Below are positions 53,220-64,000 of a stretch of 64,000 nucleotides of DNA, in pieces. Under the pieces are notes generated by a model. That model did no database searches and was not told the DNA's origin. It saw only the letters and a program-made list of their open reading frames with translations. How positions within the stretch are numbered: the stretch's first letter is position 1; every line of letters starts with the position of its first letter. This DNA is from Hemerocallis citrina. Taxonomy: Eukaryota; Streptophyta; Magnoliopsida; Asparagales; Asphodelaceae. The stretch spans positions 39,960,984-40,024,983 of the forward strand of contig CM030362.1 of NCBI GenBank assembly GCA_017893485.1. Direction: 5' to 3'. A program made the translations under genes and the position numbers.

Positions 53220-55144
53220 ACCAACCCACATAGAGCGATGGCGAAGAGAGAAAGAGAAGAGGAGGGTGTTCAACGAACGGAGTTTGGAGGCAACTCCGGA
53301 GGTGGGGCTGGCGAACCATCGAGAGTTAGAGGACACTCTTTGACGAAGGATTCCCGTGTAGACCATAGAGGGCTACTCAAGTGTGGAGATAGAGAGTTCA
53401 GACAGAGAACTCAGGTGCAGGAAGGGCGACACCACTAGCTAGAGGGTATGAGGGGGGTTCCCCGACCACAGTTGGCGAAGAGGAAGTCTTATCTAGAGGC
53501 AACTAAGAGGGGTAAAGAGGGACCCGATCGTGTATACCATCGAAGGGAGGACAGCTCGCCGGAGATAGAGGTGATGAAGAATGAGGCCGCCGAAGGGGAA
53601 TGAATTTTATTCAAACCTAAGCAGGTTAAGAAAGCAGAGAGGAAGGCAGAAAAACAACGGTGTTCAGCTCTGGCGATAGCAAAAAAGAACGTGCAGTGTT
53701 ATAAATGTGCTGAGCGAGGCCACATGATCAACGAATGTGTGAATAATTAGTTTTGCTATGCTTGTAAAAAGCATGGGCACATCTCTAAATCCTGTCCTAG
53801 AATCAAACATGCGGGATGTGTCTACAAATCGATTCCAACGATCGTTCCTGACATGGGAACCGACAACAAGAGGAGCCAACCCAAGTCGGAGGAGAGTAAA
53901 GATGATGGAAGGAGAACAATCAAAGCTGTGATTGTGCTGACCCCTATCATGTCAAATTTTGAGCATCGTCTACAGCTATGCATTATGCTCAAAGTACACA
54001 CGGGTAACCATTCCATAGATGAGTTGACTGAGAAGATAGTGGAGAGTATCAGGCCATCGACGGAATGTATTTGGGAGATCTAAAAAGTGAAGCAAGATGT
54101 GTTGATGGTGAATTGCAAGACTGAGGAAAGAATTAAAGAATTACTGACTATGGGTAGTCTTGAAGGAGAAGATTATTATGTTACAATGAGTAGATGGTTG
54201 AGGAAATATGGGGCTATGAAGGTAGATACGTTACAAGCGGTATGGGTCTGTTTGTTCAATATGTCGTTCCATTGCTGGGTGCGGTCGACGTTTTAAAACA
54301 TCGTTGGGGGCTTCGGGTATTTGATTTCCATTGATAAGAACACCAACTTGCAAACGAGACGTGAGCATGCGAGAATTCAAATCGGGGTGGAAGATAGTAG
54401 CCTAATACTGCCAGTGATTGTAGCTGAGTTCAAGGAGGAGAGGCATGAAATTAAAGTTATTATAGAGAGAAAGAAGAGGGTCTCGTTTAGAGGATCTCCG
54501 AAGTTAATGTCGTGCTCAAAGGTGAGATTCAAAAAAGAGCTTGAGGTTGACGATGATCTACATCCGCTGGATCATAAGCGGGGACATCCTCGCCATCGGA
54601 TGCAGTCACTTAAGGGAAAAGCAGCAGAAGAGCAGCCACCGTTGGATCAAACTCAAAAAAATCAGGACCACACAAAACAGTGTGCACTGGATTGAAAGGG
54701 CCCAGTGGATCAGAGATGGTACAGGGGACAGTTGTCAGCTGATGGGGGGAGTCAAATCAGTAGGAGTACGAGGCTATGAAGAAGAGGCAGGTGGCGGTGA
54801 GGGGTTGACTGCGACAGAAGTGGTGCAGGATGAGGTCCTTGTGTACGTTCAAGGAGCTGTATACGCGATAGAGAGGTCTTCGACAGATGGGGGAGAGCAG
54901 TCAGGTGGCGGGTCCCACAGCGGCAGAAACGTCAGTTTTGATGTTATCTAAAGTACATTTTCAACAAGCTTTAGAAACAGCTATGAGGGCGACTACTAAC
55001 AAGATTAATTTAACTGGGCCTAGGCCTAGCCCAAGTACTGACGAGCCTACCTTAGATGTGGGTAATAATAATCTTGGCCTGCACCTTGGTCAAGTTACAT
55101 TGGGTGATAATCGGAGAAGAATTGTTGAGCTGGCTGTTCAGGAA
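53220..55144 (+). mobile_element. LINE ORF1 fragment of the same family as 29758-36174, lacking its 3' part
   Basis: Begins near the ORF1 start (MAKREREEEGVQRTEF at 53238). Knuckles CYKCAERGHMINEC and CYACKKHGHISKSC (53698-53800) are separated by a stop where the intact-family residue is W. Then MKVDTLQAVWVCLFNMSFHCW matches the FSVWV/LYNLPYQCW block of the other copy, and KKRVSFRG and the downstream region follow in several frames. No endonuclease or reverse transcriptase follows; at about 55145 palindromic repeat sequence takes over. LINEs normally lose the 5' end, so loss of the 3' end implies a later break or insertion. Confidence 0.78.
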
Positions 55145-55550
55145 GGTAATCCCATCAGCGACCTTATATATACATTCATGATTCATTCATGATTCATTTA
55201 AGATCGCTAATCCCATCAGCAACCTTATATATACTAAGGTCGCAAGTAGGAATAGCGACAACAAACAAAAAATCAAAAAATTTAAAACATAGGCCGATAT
55301 TCCCATTAGCGACCTTGAAAATGAAGAGGCCGCTATTGGGAATAGCGGCCGCTACTGACGTGGCACAGAGTAGCCCACAAACGCTAATAGTTGGGAAACT
55401 GGTCCTTAAACGCAAATATTTTCAAAAAGTAGCCTATGAAGGCAAAAAACTCCAATATAAAGATTGTTGCAACCAATATTTGAAAACTCGACCCTCTTGC
55501 TCACTAGCAAAAACTACTGGACCAACAACTAGGGCGGGAAATGAGTAGGT
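55145..55550. repeat. Palindromic motif cluster, related in design to 26367-27450
   Basis: Holds GGTAATCCCATCAGCGACC, GATCGCTAATCCCATCAGC, AAGGTCGCAAGTAGGAATAG, CGATATTCCCATTAGCGACC and AGGCCGCTATTGGGAATAGC: copies of a (G)CGCTA..CCCATTAGCGACC-type palindrome in both orientations. The right flank reads ACGCAAATATTTTCAAAAAGTAGCC, close to the right flank of the other element. There are two (ATGATTCATTC)-like tandem copies at 55178-55200. No gene. Confidence 0.5.
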
Positions 55551-56502
55551 TCTTGACCTGACGCACTTAAACTAAACAAATTGTGACCCAATTTTTAAAC
55601 ATGTGATTTGGACTGGCCAATAAACCAAAGGTAGTAAAGAAAATAGTAATAGATTTGGTAGGTGTAGCATTACCCTAAACTAAAATAACTCGGCCAACAA
55701 AACAAGGCCAGAGGGGTATCTTGAAAATTATTATTTGGTTGCGGTGGTTTCTCGTAAATTTACCATTTTCGAGATCTGATGATATAACTGTAAAAAAAGG
55801 GGAGCTCTCCCCATCGATCTTCCGATCTCTACTCCGATCCTCCTCCACTGCTACCGCCTTTTCTCAGCCGCACATCGGTAATCTCTCTCTCTCTTTCTCT
55901 ATCTCCGTCTCTCTGTAGATCACTTCCTTGATCACTGTAATTGTATGGTCTTTATTTTGACTCTTCTCCGAATTTGCCGACGAAATCCATCTTGGTTTTC
56001 CGCCATTGCTAAACCTACCCACAATTCAGTTCAGTTCAATTCAATTTCTTGATTCGATTTAGATTAAAATTTGAGAAGATGATGAATTGGAAGGGATTAG
56101 GGTTAACAGTGGAAACGGTTCAGATCCTACTAAATGCAGTTGCTGAATCGATTATCTCTTTGATTACAATCCGAAACCCACTAGGAGTTACTATTGCATT
56201 TGCAGATCCTGAAATTATTATACCCTATAAATAATTCCAGTAACATTTTGACTTATTTTAGATACTTGTTATTGTTGGTGTGGATAACTTGTACTGAGAT
56301 AAGTGTATGCACACAAGGTCGTAAACGGCGTTAGGCGGTGGCGATTCGGTCAAGGGGTGCCTAGTGCCTAGGCAGTTGAATTTTTTTTGTCGATTATGTT
56401 AATTTCAGCCCATATTCTTCAATCGTAAGTATAATTATGCAATGTAATTGCAAATATTCATCATGTTCTTGTGTAATATGTGTAATTAAAGGGTGTTAAT
56501 AA
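55551..56502 (+). other. Gene-like leader and short open frame, unrecognised
   Basis: 55790-55910 is CT-rich with (TC)n and looks like a plant 5' UTR. A 61-codon frame at 56049-56234 (MNWKGLGLTVETVQILLNAV ...) has no family I know. It may be a captured gene start or the 5' end of a decayed gene. 56300-56370 holds a GGCGTTAGGCGGTGGCGATT / GTGCCTAGTGCCTAGGCAG repeat of a common plant type. Confidence 0.3.
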
Positions 56503-57006
56503 TCATGGTTCAAAAAATACCTTAAACCATGGATAAAAATCCGTGGAACTAGTGATCATTTCATGCATACGTGTCATATTTGGGGGAGTAATGAGAACTG
56601 TTGCTACACTGGCCAAACCTCTCAACACATCCTTAAAATGTCGGTTTATTGTATGTGTCGAGTGTTGAAACCGATCAGAAGCCACTCTTTGTATGTGACT
56701 ATGACCGACAATATACAAAAAAATGGCGACACTTTCTTCAAGAGACACGTGTCTACGTTGGGACTCCGCCTGCGTCTCCTCGAGGTAGTTGCCATTTTTC
56801 AAAAATTCACACAAAGCCAAAAAACAATCTTGATTCATACGGAATATGCGATGAAACTTAGATGTGGGACCATCTAACATTTCTTGCAAATATTCTCGTC
56901 CTGTTAGTGCAAGAGTGGAATGTGGTTCTTTTTGGATGGACCTTAGGAACTCGAGTGACCTCAAGTCTTCCAATCCGTCACTATCATCATCTGACCAGTC
57001 CATCAC
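56503..57006 (-). pseudogene. PIF/Harbinger nuclease, N-terminal exon only
   Basis: MMDWSDDDSDGLEDLRSL opens the protein. The segment FHRIFRMNQDCFLALCEFL, HVSLEESVAIFLYIVGHS and FQHSTHTINRHFKDVLRGL is the N-terminal region of plant HARBI1-like nucleases. The frame reaches FYPWFK and then a GTATTT donor-like site at about 56519. The next exon, which should start with the GAIDGTH catalytic motif, is absent to the left, so all catalytic DDE residues are missing. A decayed or truncated element. Confidence 0.82.
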
Positions 57007-58440
57007 TATGATAGCACGTGTAATAGTACTTCACTATGAAAAAGTAGAATTCATTTGCATAAAGTATGTTGCATTTAATACTAAGACAATAATTGATGTT
57101 ACATAAAGAATTGCCATAACATATTATTTTATCTAACATTGACAGAAAATAAAACCAAAACATAACATAGTAATAGTTCAAGTTCATTCAATTAAACCGT
57201 TACAATTAAACATCCACCTCATTGTGCCATGAAATAATGAGAAAACAAACTAATAAATCATACATAAATAATAAATGTAAAAACAAAGTGAGATCCCTAC
57301 TCCACGAGACTCCTAAGCCACATCCCCCTAACTTCCTCGTTCATACAAATGAAGGCTTGACGCATATGAGGACATTGGGAAAACAACTGAACTGCCTTCC
57401 CAACCTGTTGGTAAGTAATCCCACTCATCGTATTAATTATTTTCATGCAATCTCCAATGGAGAAAGGATCTTCTACAACTGGGGGTGGACTTGGCTGCGG
57501 TTGACTTGGCTCTCGGCTTCTGCCCTCGTAGTGTTTTTGTTTTGCAAGATTGGCAGCGGTAAACAAATCGTAAGCCATATCCCTCGACCTTTTTATTGCT
57601 CGACCACTTGAATGGCCAGATTTCCTTTTTCGAGACCCCTGCCCTCTCGGTGCATCATCACCCTCATCATCTTTTTGTATGGACATTAGGAACTCGAGTG
57701 TCATCAAGTCTTCCAAGTCTTCCCAGTCTTCCCAGTCACTGTCATCATCTGACCAGTCCATCACTATGATAGCACGTGCAATAGTACTTCACTGTGAAAA
57801 AGTAGAATTCATTTGCATAAAGTATGTTGCATTTTTAATACTACGACAATAGTTGATGTTATATAAAGAACTGCCGTAACATATTATTTTTATCTAACAT
57901 TGACAAAGAAAATAAAACCAAAACATAACATAGTAATAGTTCAAGTTCATTCAATTAAACCGTTACAATTAAACATCCACCTCATTGTGCCATGAAATAA
58001 TGAGAAAACAAACTAATAAATCATACACAAATAATAAATGTAAAAACAATGTGAGATCCCTACTCCACAAGACTCCTAAACCACATCCCCCTAACCTCCT
58101 CGTTCATACAAATGAAGGCTTGACGCAAATAAGGACATTAGGAAAACAACTGAACTGCCTTCCCAACCTGTTGGTAAGTAATCCCACTTATCATATTAAT
58201 TATTTTCATGCAATCTCCAATGGAGAAAGGATCTTCTACAACCGGGGGTGGACTTGGCTGCGGTTGACTTGGCTCTCGGCTTCTGCCCTCATAGTATTTT
58301 TGTTTTGCAAGATTGGCAGCGGTAAACGAATCGTAAGCCATATCCCTCGAGCTTTTTGTTGCTCGACCACTTGAATGGCCAGATTTCCTTTTTCGAGACC
58401 CCTGCCCTCTCGGTGCATCATCACCCTCATCATCGGACAC
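57007..58440 (-). repeat. 763-bp tandem duplication within the Harbinger element
   Basis: Sequence from about 56910-57672 recurs at 57673-58436 with a constant 763-bp offset (for example CCTCATTGTGCCATGAAATA at 57217 and 57980). One unit joins the end of the DNA-binding ORF to the start of the nuclease ORF, including the intergenic promoter-like spacer. Confidence 0.88.
57297..57764 (-). pseudogene. Chimeric Harbinger ORF created by the tandem duplication
   Basis: The first about 30 residues (MMDWSDDDSDWEDWEDLEDL ... LEFLMSIQK) are the nuclease N-terminus; from DDEGDDAPRGQG on it is the C-terminal half of the Myb/SANT-like partner protein (SRKRKSGHSSGRAIKRSRD, FSIGDCMKIINTM, EEVRGMWLRSLVE). 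The open frame spans the duplication junction, so a 155-residue fusion could be made from the nuclease promoter. Confidence 0.8.
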
Positions 58441-58509
58441 TACGTACGGTACATCGTGGTGGGCGAGCTCATCAACTCGACCCTACGTTCCTCATCGGAT
58501 GTAAGGGGC
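58138..58509 (-). pseudogene. Harbinger Myb/SANT-like protein, C-terminal part (split by a solo LTR)
   Basis: 58440-58138 encodes SDDEGDDAPRGQGSRKRKSG to VGKAVQLFS and a stop, shorter than the copy at 57297 because of a TAA. Upstream, 58441-58509 carries VDELAHHDVPYVV in the same frame, after one shift. The preceding part of the exon continues beyond the LTR at 63103. Confidence 0.78.
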
Positions 58510-59305
58510 TGTAACACCCTATTTTTTAATTAAAAAAACTAAATCTCTAAATTCACTTCTTTCGATTTCTATATCACTTTAAACATAAACAAAGATAGGT
58601 ATATATCAAATAAAATTTTGGCAGTCTCCCCTAAAATTTTTGCCCCGATACACAAAAAGCTTATGGAATTCTGCTCAAAATTTCGTAGCTCACAACACAG
58701 GCAATATAATCACGGGCTCCCCAGGCCAAAATGAGCAGAATCACACAAGCAATATAAGTATCATGCTCTAGGGGCCAAACTCATAACATAATATCAATTA
58801 TAAATTAAAAACCATAAATTTCCTTTTAAAACTTCTATAAGTATTAGAAAAACTGTAGAAAAACTTTTCAAAAACCAAACAAAGAACCCAATACTCCACT
58901 ACGAGGTGGGTACGGGCTTTCTCACCTCACCACAGTACTATATCTATATATTTTTATCTTAATACAGAATAATACATTCACTGTTCACATTTCTTCATAT
59001 GCTAAATACATAAATAATCCATCATCTCAACAAAATGTAATATCTAACTCTATATCTACCTCACCGGGCCGCTAGCAAACCTACAGGAGAGTTAGGGTTA
59101 TCTACCCTCAGAGAGGGACCCTCCTAACCCCCAGAAAACAATAGGGGTTAGTCATTTCTGGTGTGAGTATAATTTAAAGAGTAACAAATAAATTACTAGA
59201 ATAAAGAAAATGAATTGGACTTACAAATACCAAGATAAGAAGATTCAACTAAAACATCCCAATTACTGCTTTACATCAAAGTATTCTTCGAATCTGCATC
59301 CAACC

Positions 59306-59308
<3 letters not shown>

Positions 59309-59372
<64 letters not shown>
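59309..59372. repeat. (AT)n microsatellite in the solo LTR
   Basis: Uninterrupted run of about 32 TA units. Confidence 0.95.
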
Positions 59373-59373
<1 letters not shown>

Positions 59374-60599
59374 CTTCACTATATACATCCCACTAACCTC
59401 ATATATACTTTAATTGTTTCTTATTCACATAATATTGTATCACACAAGTATCACACAAATGCACTTTCTTTATTTCTTGTTCTCTTTATATATAAAATCA
59501 CCTGATGCTACATCTTTTCTTCGTACTTATTTAGCCATCACTTCATTTACCTGTATCACATCCACAACTCACGGGCGAGTAGTTCCTCGACACACTTCCA
59601 AGGTACACAAACTCATCACAACATATTTTTCTTTAATAACCATTTTCATATCCACTCTCATATTACAGGTGTTTATTTTATTGTATTACATCATGTATCG
59701 CATCATAAACATATGCATTCATTCCCATAATATCATATTAATTCATGTCTTATAACACAAAACATAACATCTCAGTACACATGACAATTTACTTGCATTT
59801 CATCACTTTATTATCATATCACTTACTAGAATGCTCATCCTTATTGCATCAAAAACATATTTTATAACTCATTCTCATCCCGTTATACCACTTTAGTAAT
59901 TTCTCATTCTTATAAGTAATATATCTTACCATCATTTTCACTTATATCTCAGGTTACCATTTACTTCACTTTCATTCTCATCCCAATATACTCCATATCC
60001 CAAACATAATTTGGACAATAATATATCACGCCCCAAAGCCGATAGCTTGGGTAATAATCACTGCACCCCAAGTAGACCTTGGGTAGTATCACATCACATC
60101 TCAAGTCGATAGCTCGATTATTAATTTACTTCAATTATTTTTCATCTTACACTTTATTCTTCATTTCCATTATTTATTATCAGTATTATGCCAACTCACA
60201 CTGCGAATTATGCCAAGGCAGGTAGTTCCCACCATTTCCACAGAAATAACGGGCGGGTAGTTCCTCGACACAATTCCAAGGTGTATCAACTCATATCGTA
60301 CTGTATTTTACTTTAATAATCACTTTCATAAGACAATTACTTCATACTATTCATATTAACACGTCTCTTTTACTTTTTCATGTTAAATTAACCACATACT
60401 GCATTTATCATTTCTTTCCATACACAAACTCATAACTCGTATTCCTTCATATTTATTTTCATTCACAACCACTTTCTTTCACATTTACAATTTCACTTTC
60501 TTCACTTTCACATTTCACTTTCTTTACTTTCTCATTCTTATTTACACTTATATATTTTATTAATTTGTCGACCAGTGCAAATGTCATCACACAACTAAA

Positions 60600-60945
60600 G
60601 CCGATAGCTTAGTCAAAACATAGATCGCTGCCCACTAAGAGTCTTACGCCTCCATCAAGACTAGAGCCGATAGCTCCGTCTAAACACAGATCGCTGCCCA
60701 CCAAGGGTCTTACGCATCACATATTGCTGCCACATAGGTCTTACGCATCAAATACACATATCGCTGCCATACAGGTCTTACGCATCAAATACACATCGCT
60801 GCAATACAGGTCTTACGCATCAAATACATATATCACTGTCATACAGGTCTTACGCATCAAATACACATATCGCTGCCATACAGGTCTTACGCATCAAATA
60901 CACATATCGCTGTCATACAGGTCTTACGCATCACATAATAATATC
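60600..60945. repeat. Tandem array of about 34-35-bp units in the solo LTR
   Basis: Seven or more copies of a unit with ATCGCTGCCATACAGGTCTT and ACGCATCAAATACACAT. The earliest copies (60600-60720) are longer and include AGAGCCGATAGCT. A repetitive open frame across it is a by-product of the period being near a multiple of three. Confidence 0.9.
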
Positions 60946-62597
60946 ATATTATTGCCCAAGAATTCACTTCGAACATAATTATAATATAACATATACCCAC
61001 TGACTAATTTCATCAATTATCACGTCACAACTCACTATCATGATATATATATATATATATCACAAACATACACCACACATGCGGATCTCCAAGAAAATGA
61101 CCACAATCACTTATTTCGTCTAATTACATCTCATGAACTTATTTCGTCTAATAACATCTCATGACATCCATCCATAGCATTTTAGCCCATACACAAGGCT
61201 CCACATATACCAAATCACCTATATCGACTTATATACCCAAAAACATGCACAAAACATGCACGGGGTAAAAATATGCATACACCATTTAATATATTCAATT
61301 TTTGTACTTTTAACACGTCACACTAATCCATAATATAGGTTTTATATACTCAAAATAATTAATTTCACCAAATATCACAAACCCATTTTCGGACCCTTAA
61401 AAATCCGTACTTTCCTTCAAAATCAATTTTTAGCATAACTTCTACGAAATATATCAAAAAGCCACGAAATTTGGCCACAACATAAAATATAGGTAGATAC
61501 AACATACTCACCTGACGGATCAAGCAAACGATGTCCCACGTCTGCCCGGTAGCCAGTCGAAGTTCAACTTTTTCCACCTAAATGGAAAATTATAGGACTG
61601 ATTAGCATAAAACTCAAAACTCGACCTACGAACCTCCAAATTCGAATCTGTCTTCACCCACACGTCACAAATGACATAAGTAGACAAGCTACATTGACGG
61701 ATTTCAAATTCGGACACCGATGCAAGAACTCACACATTCATCGGAGGCTTTCTAATAAGAAAATTTCCTATTTCCTAATTTCTTTAATCCCCTTTTTCGT
61801 AATCTCTCAAATTAGGGTTAATAATAATAATAAGACTCAATTACACCTCCGAATGTAACAAATTCTCAACTCAATCTCGCTCGGGCATTTCACCGAACAC
61901 CCGACGTGCACTTTTCACCTATACTCCATTTCACTCAATTTAATCTAGTTTAAGATCCATGGATCTACGTATCTATATAGATCCTGTTCATGGATTAACG
62001 AAAATGTGCAAAAGCTCTATTTGCCTCTGCCATTCTATGAGTCTCTTCCTTTTTGCGTATGGCATCGCCACTCCCTTTGGCAGCATCTACTAAAAAATTA
62101 GCAAAATTTCTTATTAATCTTCTTGTAACATTTTTCACCCTCCAATAATTTTTCTACCATCAATTGAACCAATTTCTCTTTCCGAATCTACAAACCCTAA
62201 CTCGAGGGTTATGAAAAATTTACAACTCAACTTTTCACCAAAAAAACCTCCATCTCTCACTCCTAACATGATCTACACACACTAACAAGCCTCCCACATC
62301 AATTATTGCTAAAAGAAATAAAAAGCATACCATCCAAAAGACAAATAACAATTTTTGTATACCTTCTTGAAGCTTTCTCGAAAAACCGACACTACCACGA
62401 GCTAGAGCACCCTTCACTTAGCTTACCCCTCAAATTAATTTGAAAACAACGAAGAATAGGAGTGGATTTGGGTGGGGGGAGGCCGAAATTTGGTTTCGGT
62501 GGGTTTGATCGGGATCAGAAGGAGGAAAGAAACGGGGAAGGAGGAAAGGTGGGGAAGGGGGTTTTAGGAAAATTTAATAATATAAATATATTTTTAT

Positions 62598-62771
62598 GAG
62601 TAATGTTTCATCCACTACCAATTTTACTATCATTTTGTTCACTACCTTAGGTGGCATACTCCAATTGGAGAGTTCTCCCACCTACTCTATCTCTTCCTAC
62701 CTATTGGAGTGTGCCACATAAGGTAGTGAAGATAAAATGTAGTGAAATTGGCAGTGGATGTAGCATTACTC
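62598..62771. mobile_element. MULE-type MITE, 174 bp, inside the solo LTR
   Basis: Perfect 9-bp duplication TATTTTTAT at 62589-62597 and 62772-62780. Arms of about 65-70 bases are inverted (GAGTAATGTTTCATCCACTA versus TAGCATTACTC, CACTACCTTAGGTGGCA versus its complement). Confidence 0.85.
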
Positions 62772-63102
62772 TATTTTTATAAAGGAATATTTACAAATAA
62801 GCCCCTCTCATCTCCAAATATTTCAAATAAACTCCAACTTTATATTTTAATCATACGAACAATACAAAATACATTAAAATTATCTTATAATAATCTCCCA
62901 AAATCATGAAATAAAATAAACAATATTTCTTCACATAAAATCTCGACTCTTAACTCTAATATAACAATAATACCAATCTAACACAAATCTTGACACCAAC
63001 ATCAAAATTTAAAATTAAAAAAAAATACACCAAATAAAATTCTCACCAGTCCAGGAAAATAAAAACGGGTTTTTCGGTATTTTGCAAATTCGAGGTGTTA
63101 CA

Positions 63103-63664
63103 GGGGCTTTTGTGTTGAAGCCCTAGCAAGTAACCCCTGGGCAGTAGACCCCTGAAAAATTTTGGTCAAAGCATCATAATTCGCCAATCCCTTCGAACGA
63201 AAATTTTTTGCCCCCGGGTGTCTATCCACAAAAATTTGTGGTGTTAAAATACAAGTAATAATCTTACGTTTAAATATAATAAGATGTGAATCACAAACTA
63301 TTATGAAGATAAAGATATATATATGAACCTTAACATATGTCTATCAAATTTCCGGCTCACAATTGATTGTTTGGTTATCTTCATCCCAACCCAAACCACT
63401 CTGGTTCTTCAAAGTCTCAAACTCCCCCCATTTAATCCTAAGTCTCGAATGTTTGTCCTTTAATTGTCTAACCGAAAATTTTCGATGAATAATGTGTTGC
63501 ATATCAACGGTAAACTGTTGCCAAACTTTTGCTTCGAATGTGGAACTTTTCAAACTATTTCGGTCTACCGCATCCTCCATCAACATAACAAACACCCGTT
63601 CAACATTTGGATTCCATAACCCAAAATCAATATCCACCTCCATCTCTTTCCCCTTATTAGTCAT
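63103..63664 (-). pseudogene. Harbinger Myb/SANT-like protein, N-terminal part
   Basis: 63664-63366 encodes a Myb/SANT-like DNA-binding domain (WNPNVERVFVMLMEDAV, AKVWQQFTVDMQ, SVRQLKDKHSRLRIKWGEF, GLGWDEDNQTIN) before a GTGAGC donor. After an intron, about 63215-63103 continues (AKNFRSKGLANYDALTKIF, LLARASTQKP) and is cut by the solo LTR; the rest lies at 58509-58138. Proteins of this type accompany the nuclease in PIF/Harbinger transposons and are needed for nuclear import and end binding. Confidence 0.8.
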
Positions 63665-64000
63665 CTATATTAGGAACATAAACAGTATAAATATAAATGC
63701 AACAATGAGAAACTACTACACTACCAAAATGTTCTGGAAAAAAATTCCCATTAACAAATTTGGAGATGATGGATTTGTCTGACTAATTTTCGCAGTCACA
63801 ACTTTTCACAGCAACAAAATGAACCGAACAATTTTGTCGCTCCCGTAAAAAATGGACAGCGATGCCAAATTTCACAAGCATCACATCAGCCAGATTTAGG
63901 GATATGGTAATATACAATCACAAGCCATCATCTCCAAATTCATCTCAGACCCCTCAAAACAGACCTTAAAATACTAATAAAAAATTAAAAAAAAACCATT
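63665..64000. other. Right edge, nothing recognised
   Basis: AT-rich; may be the 5' flank or leader of the Harbinger DNA-binding ORF. TTTCACAGCAACAAAATGAA and TTTGTCGC-type words are present, but no structure was resolved. Confidence 0.35.

Larger units (their letters stand above)
58510..63102. mobile_element. Solo LTR of about 4.6 kb (Del/Tekay-like ends), TSD GGGGC
   Basis: Begins TGTAACACCC and ends GGTGTTACA, with GGGGC on both sides (58505-58509 and 63103-63107). Such tips and very long LTRs are seen in plant Ty3-gypsy chromoviruses of the Del/Tekay type. There is no gag or pol and no second LTR, so it is most likely a solo LTR from intra-element recombination. Inside are (AT)n at 59309-59372, a duplicated GGGCGAGTAGTTCCTCGACA block (59571, 60251), a 35-bp tandem array (60630-60940) and a MITE (62598-62771). 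No supported gene. Confidence 0.8.

Noticed and set aside
55721..56234. Two short frames after a CT-rich leader
   Set aside because: Could be the start of a decayed gene, but no homology recognised and no following exon; kept only as an unresolved region.
60600..60945. Regularly spaced repeats resembling a CRISPR array
   Set aside because: Units are direct head-to-tail repeats without unique spacers, inside a plant LTR.
60724..60978. Repetitive 84-codon frame (QVLRIKY-type repeats)
   Set aside because: Produced by the 34-35-bp tandem array of the solo LTR; no start context or conserved domain.
58510..63102. CACTA or other DNA transposon in place of a solo LTR
   Set aside because: Ends are TGTAACACC/GGTGTTACA with a 5-bp duplication, not CACTA with 3 bp, and no transposase; LTR origin fits better.

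Overview
The window is nuclear DNA from a flowering plant, probably a eudicot. Genes have GT-AG introns with T-rich 3' ends, the recognisable host proteins are plant-type (a TRAPPC2/sedlin-like trafficking subunit, a three-finger CCCH protein, an ABCG transporter fragment), and most of the sequence is nested plant transposable elements: Ty1-copia, Ty3-gypsy, LINE, hAT, MULE, PIF/Harbinger, Helitron and MITEs. No rRNA, tRNA, CRISPR or prokaryotic operon structure was seen. Host genes: (i) the last exon of an unrecognised membrane protein, here called gene M, at 1-240 (+); (ii) an intact single-exon gene for a basic 159-residue plant protein at 9921-10400 (+) behind E2F-like sites; (iii) a two-coding-exon CCCH zinc-finger gene at 43088-44532 (-) with a 5'-UTR intron; (iv) a TRAPPC2-like gene at 48104-52129 (-) with four recognisable coding exons, one intron having textbook U12-type AT-AC ends, a 1-bp coding deletion, and no first exon found. 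Gene M and the convergent CCCH last exon exist in degenerate extra copies (914-1885, 36301-43390), so the locus was duplicated before about 40 kb of elements accumulated between copies. Layout, left to right: gene M terminal exon and a decayed M/CCCH copy (1-1.9 kb); a truncated copia element split by a 1.44-kb solo LTR with TSD CAGTG (2-5.7 kb); a 3.9-kb hAT element carrying a broken transposase and a captured ABCG fragment (5.8-9.65 kb); the E2F-associated gene (9.9-10.4 kb); a young 9.4-kb gypsy element on the minus strand with intact gag-protease but no reverse transcriptase, a four-exon antisense gene and an 89-bp tandem array (11-20.4 kb); a 5.1-kb MULE-like element with about 570-bp inverted repeats and a captured tail-anchor exon (20.8-25.9 kb); an unclassified inverted-repeat element full of small palindromes (26.4-27.5 kb); nested Helitrons (27.9-29.6 kb); a 6.4-kb LINE with a 17-bp TSD (29.76-36.17 kb); a hAT shell holding a fold-back MITE and a copia element (36.3-42.1 kb); the CCCH gene (43-45 kb); the TRAPPC2-like gene whose introns hold a Helitron, a LINE tail and an inverted-repeat element (48-52 kb); RTE and LINE ORF1 fragments (52.6-55.1 kb); and a broken PIF/Harbinger element containing a 763-bp tandem duplication and a 4.6-kb solo LTR (56.5-63.7 kb). 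The most interesting biology is the gypsy element, where a spliced gene with its own promoter and poly(A) signals runs antisense where pol should be, beside a tandem array with dimeric (about 177-bp) periodicity. Next are the palindrome-rich element family, the gene-capturing hAT and MULE-like elements, and the AT-AC intron. All identifications rest on reading motifs by eye; no database search was run.
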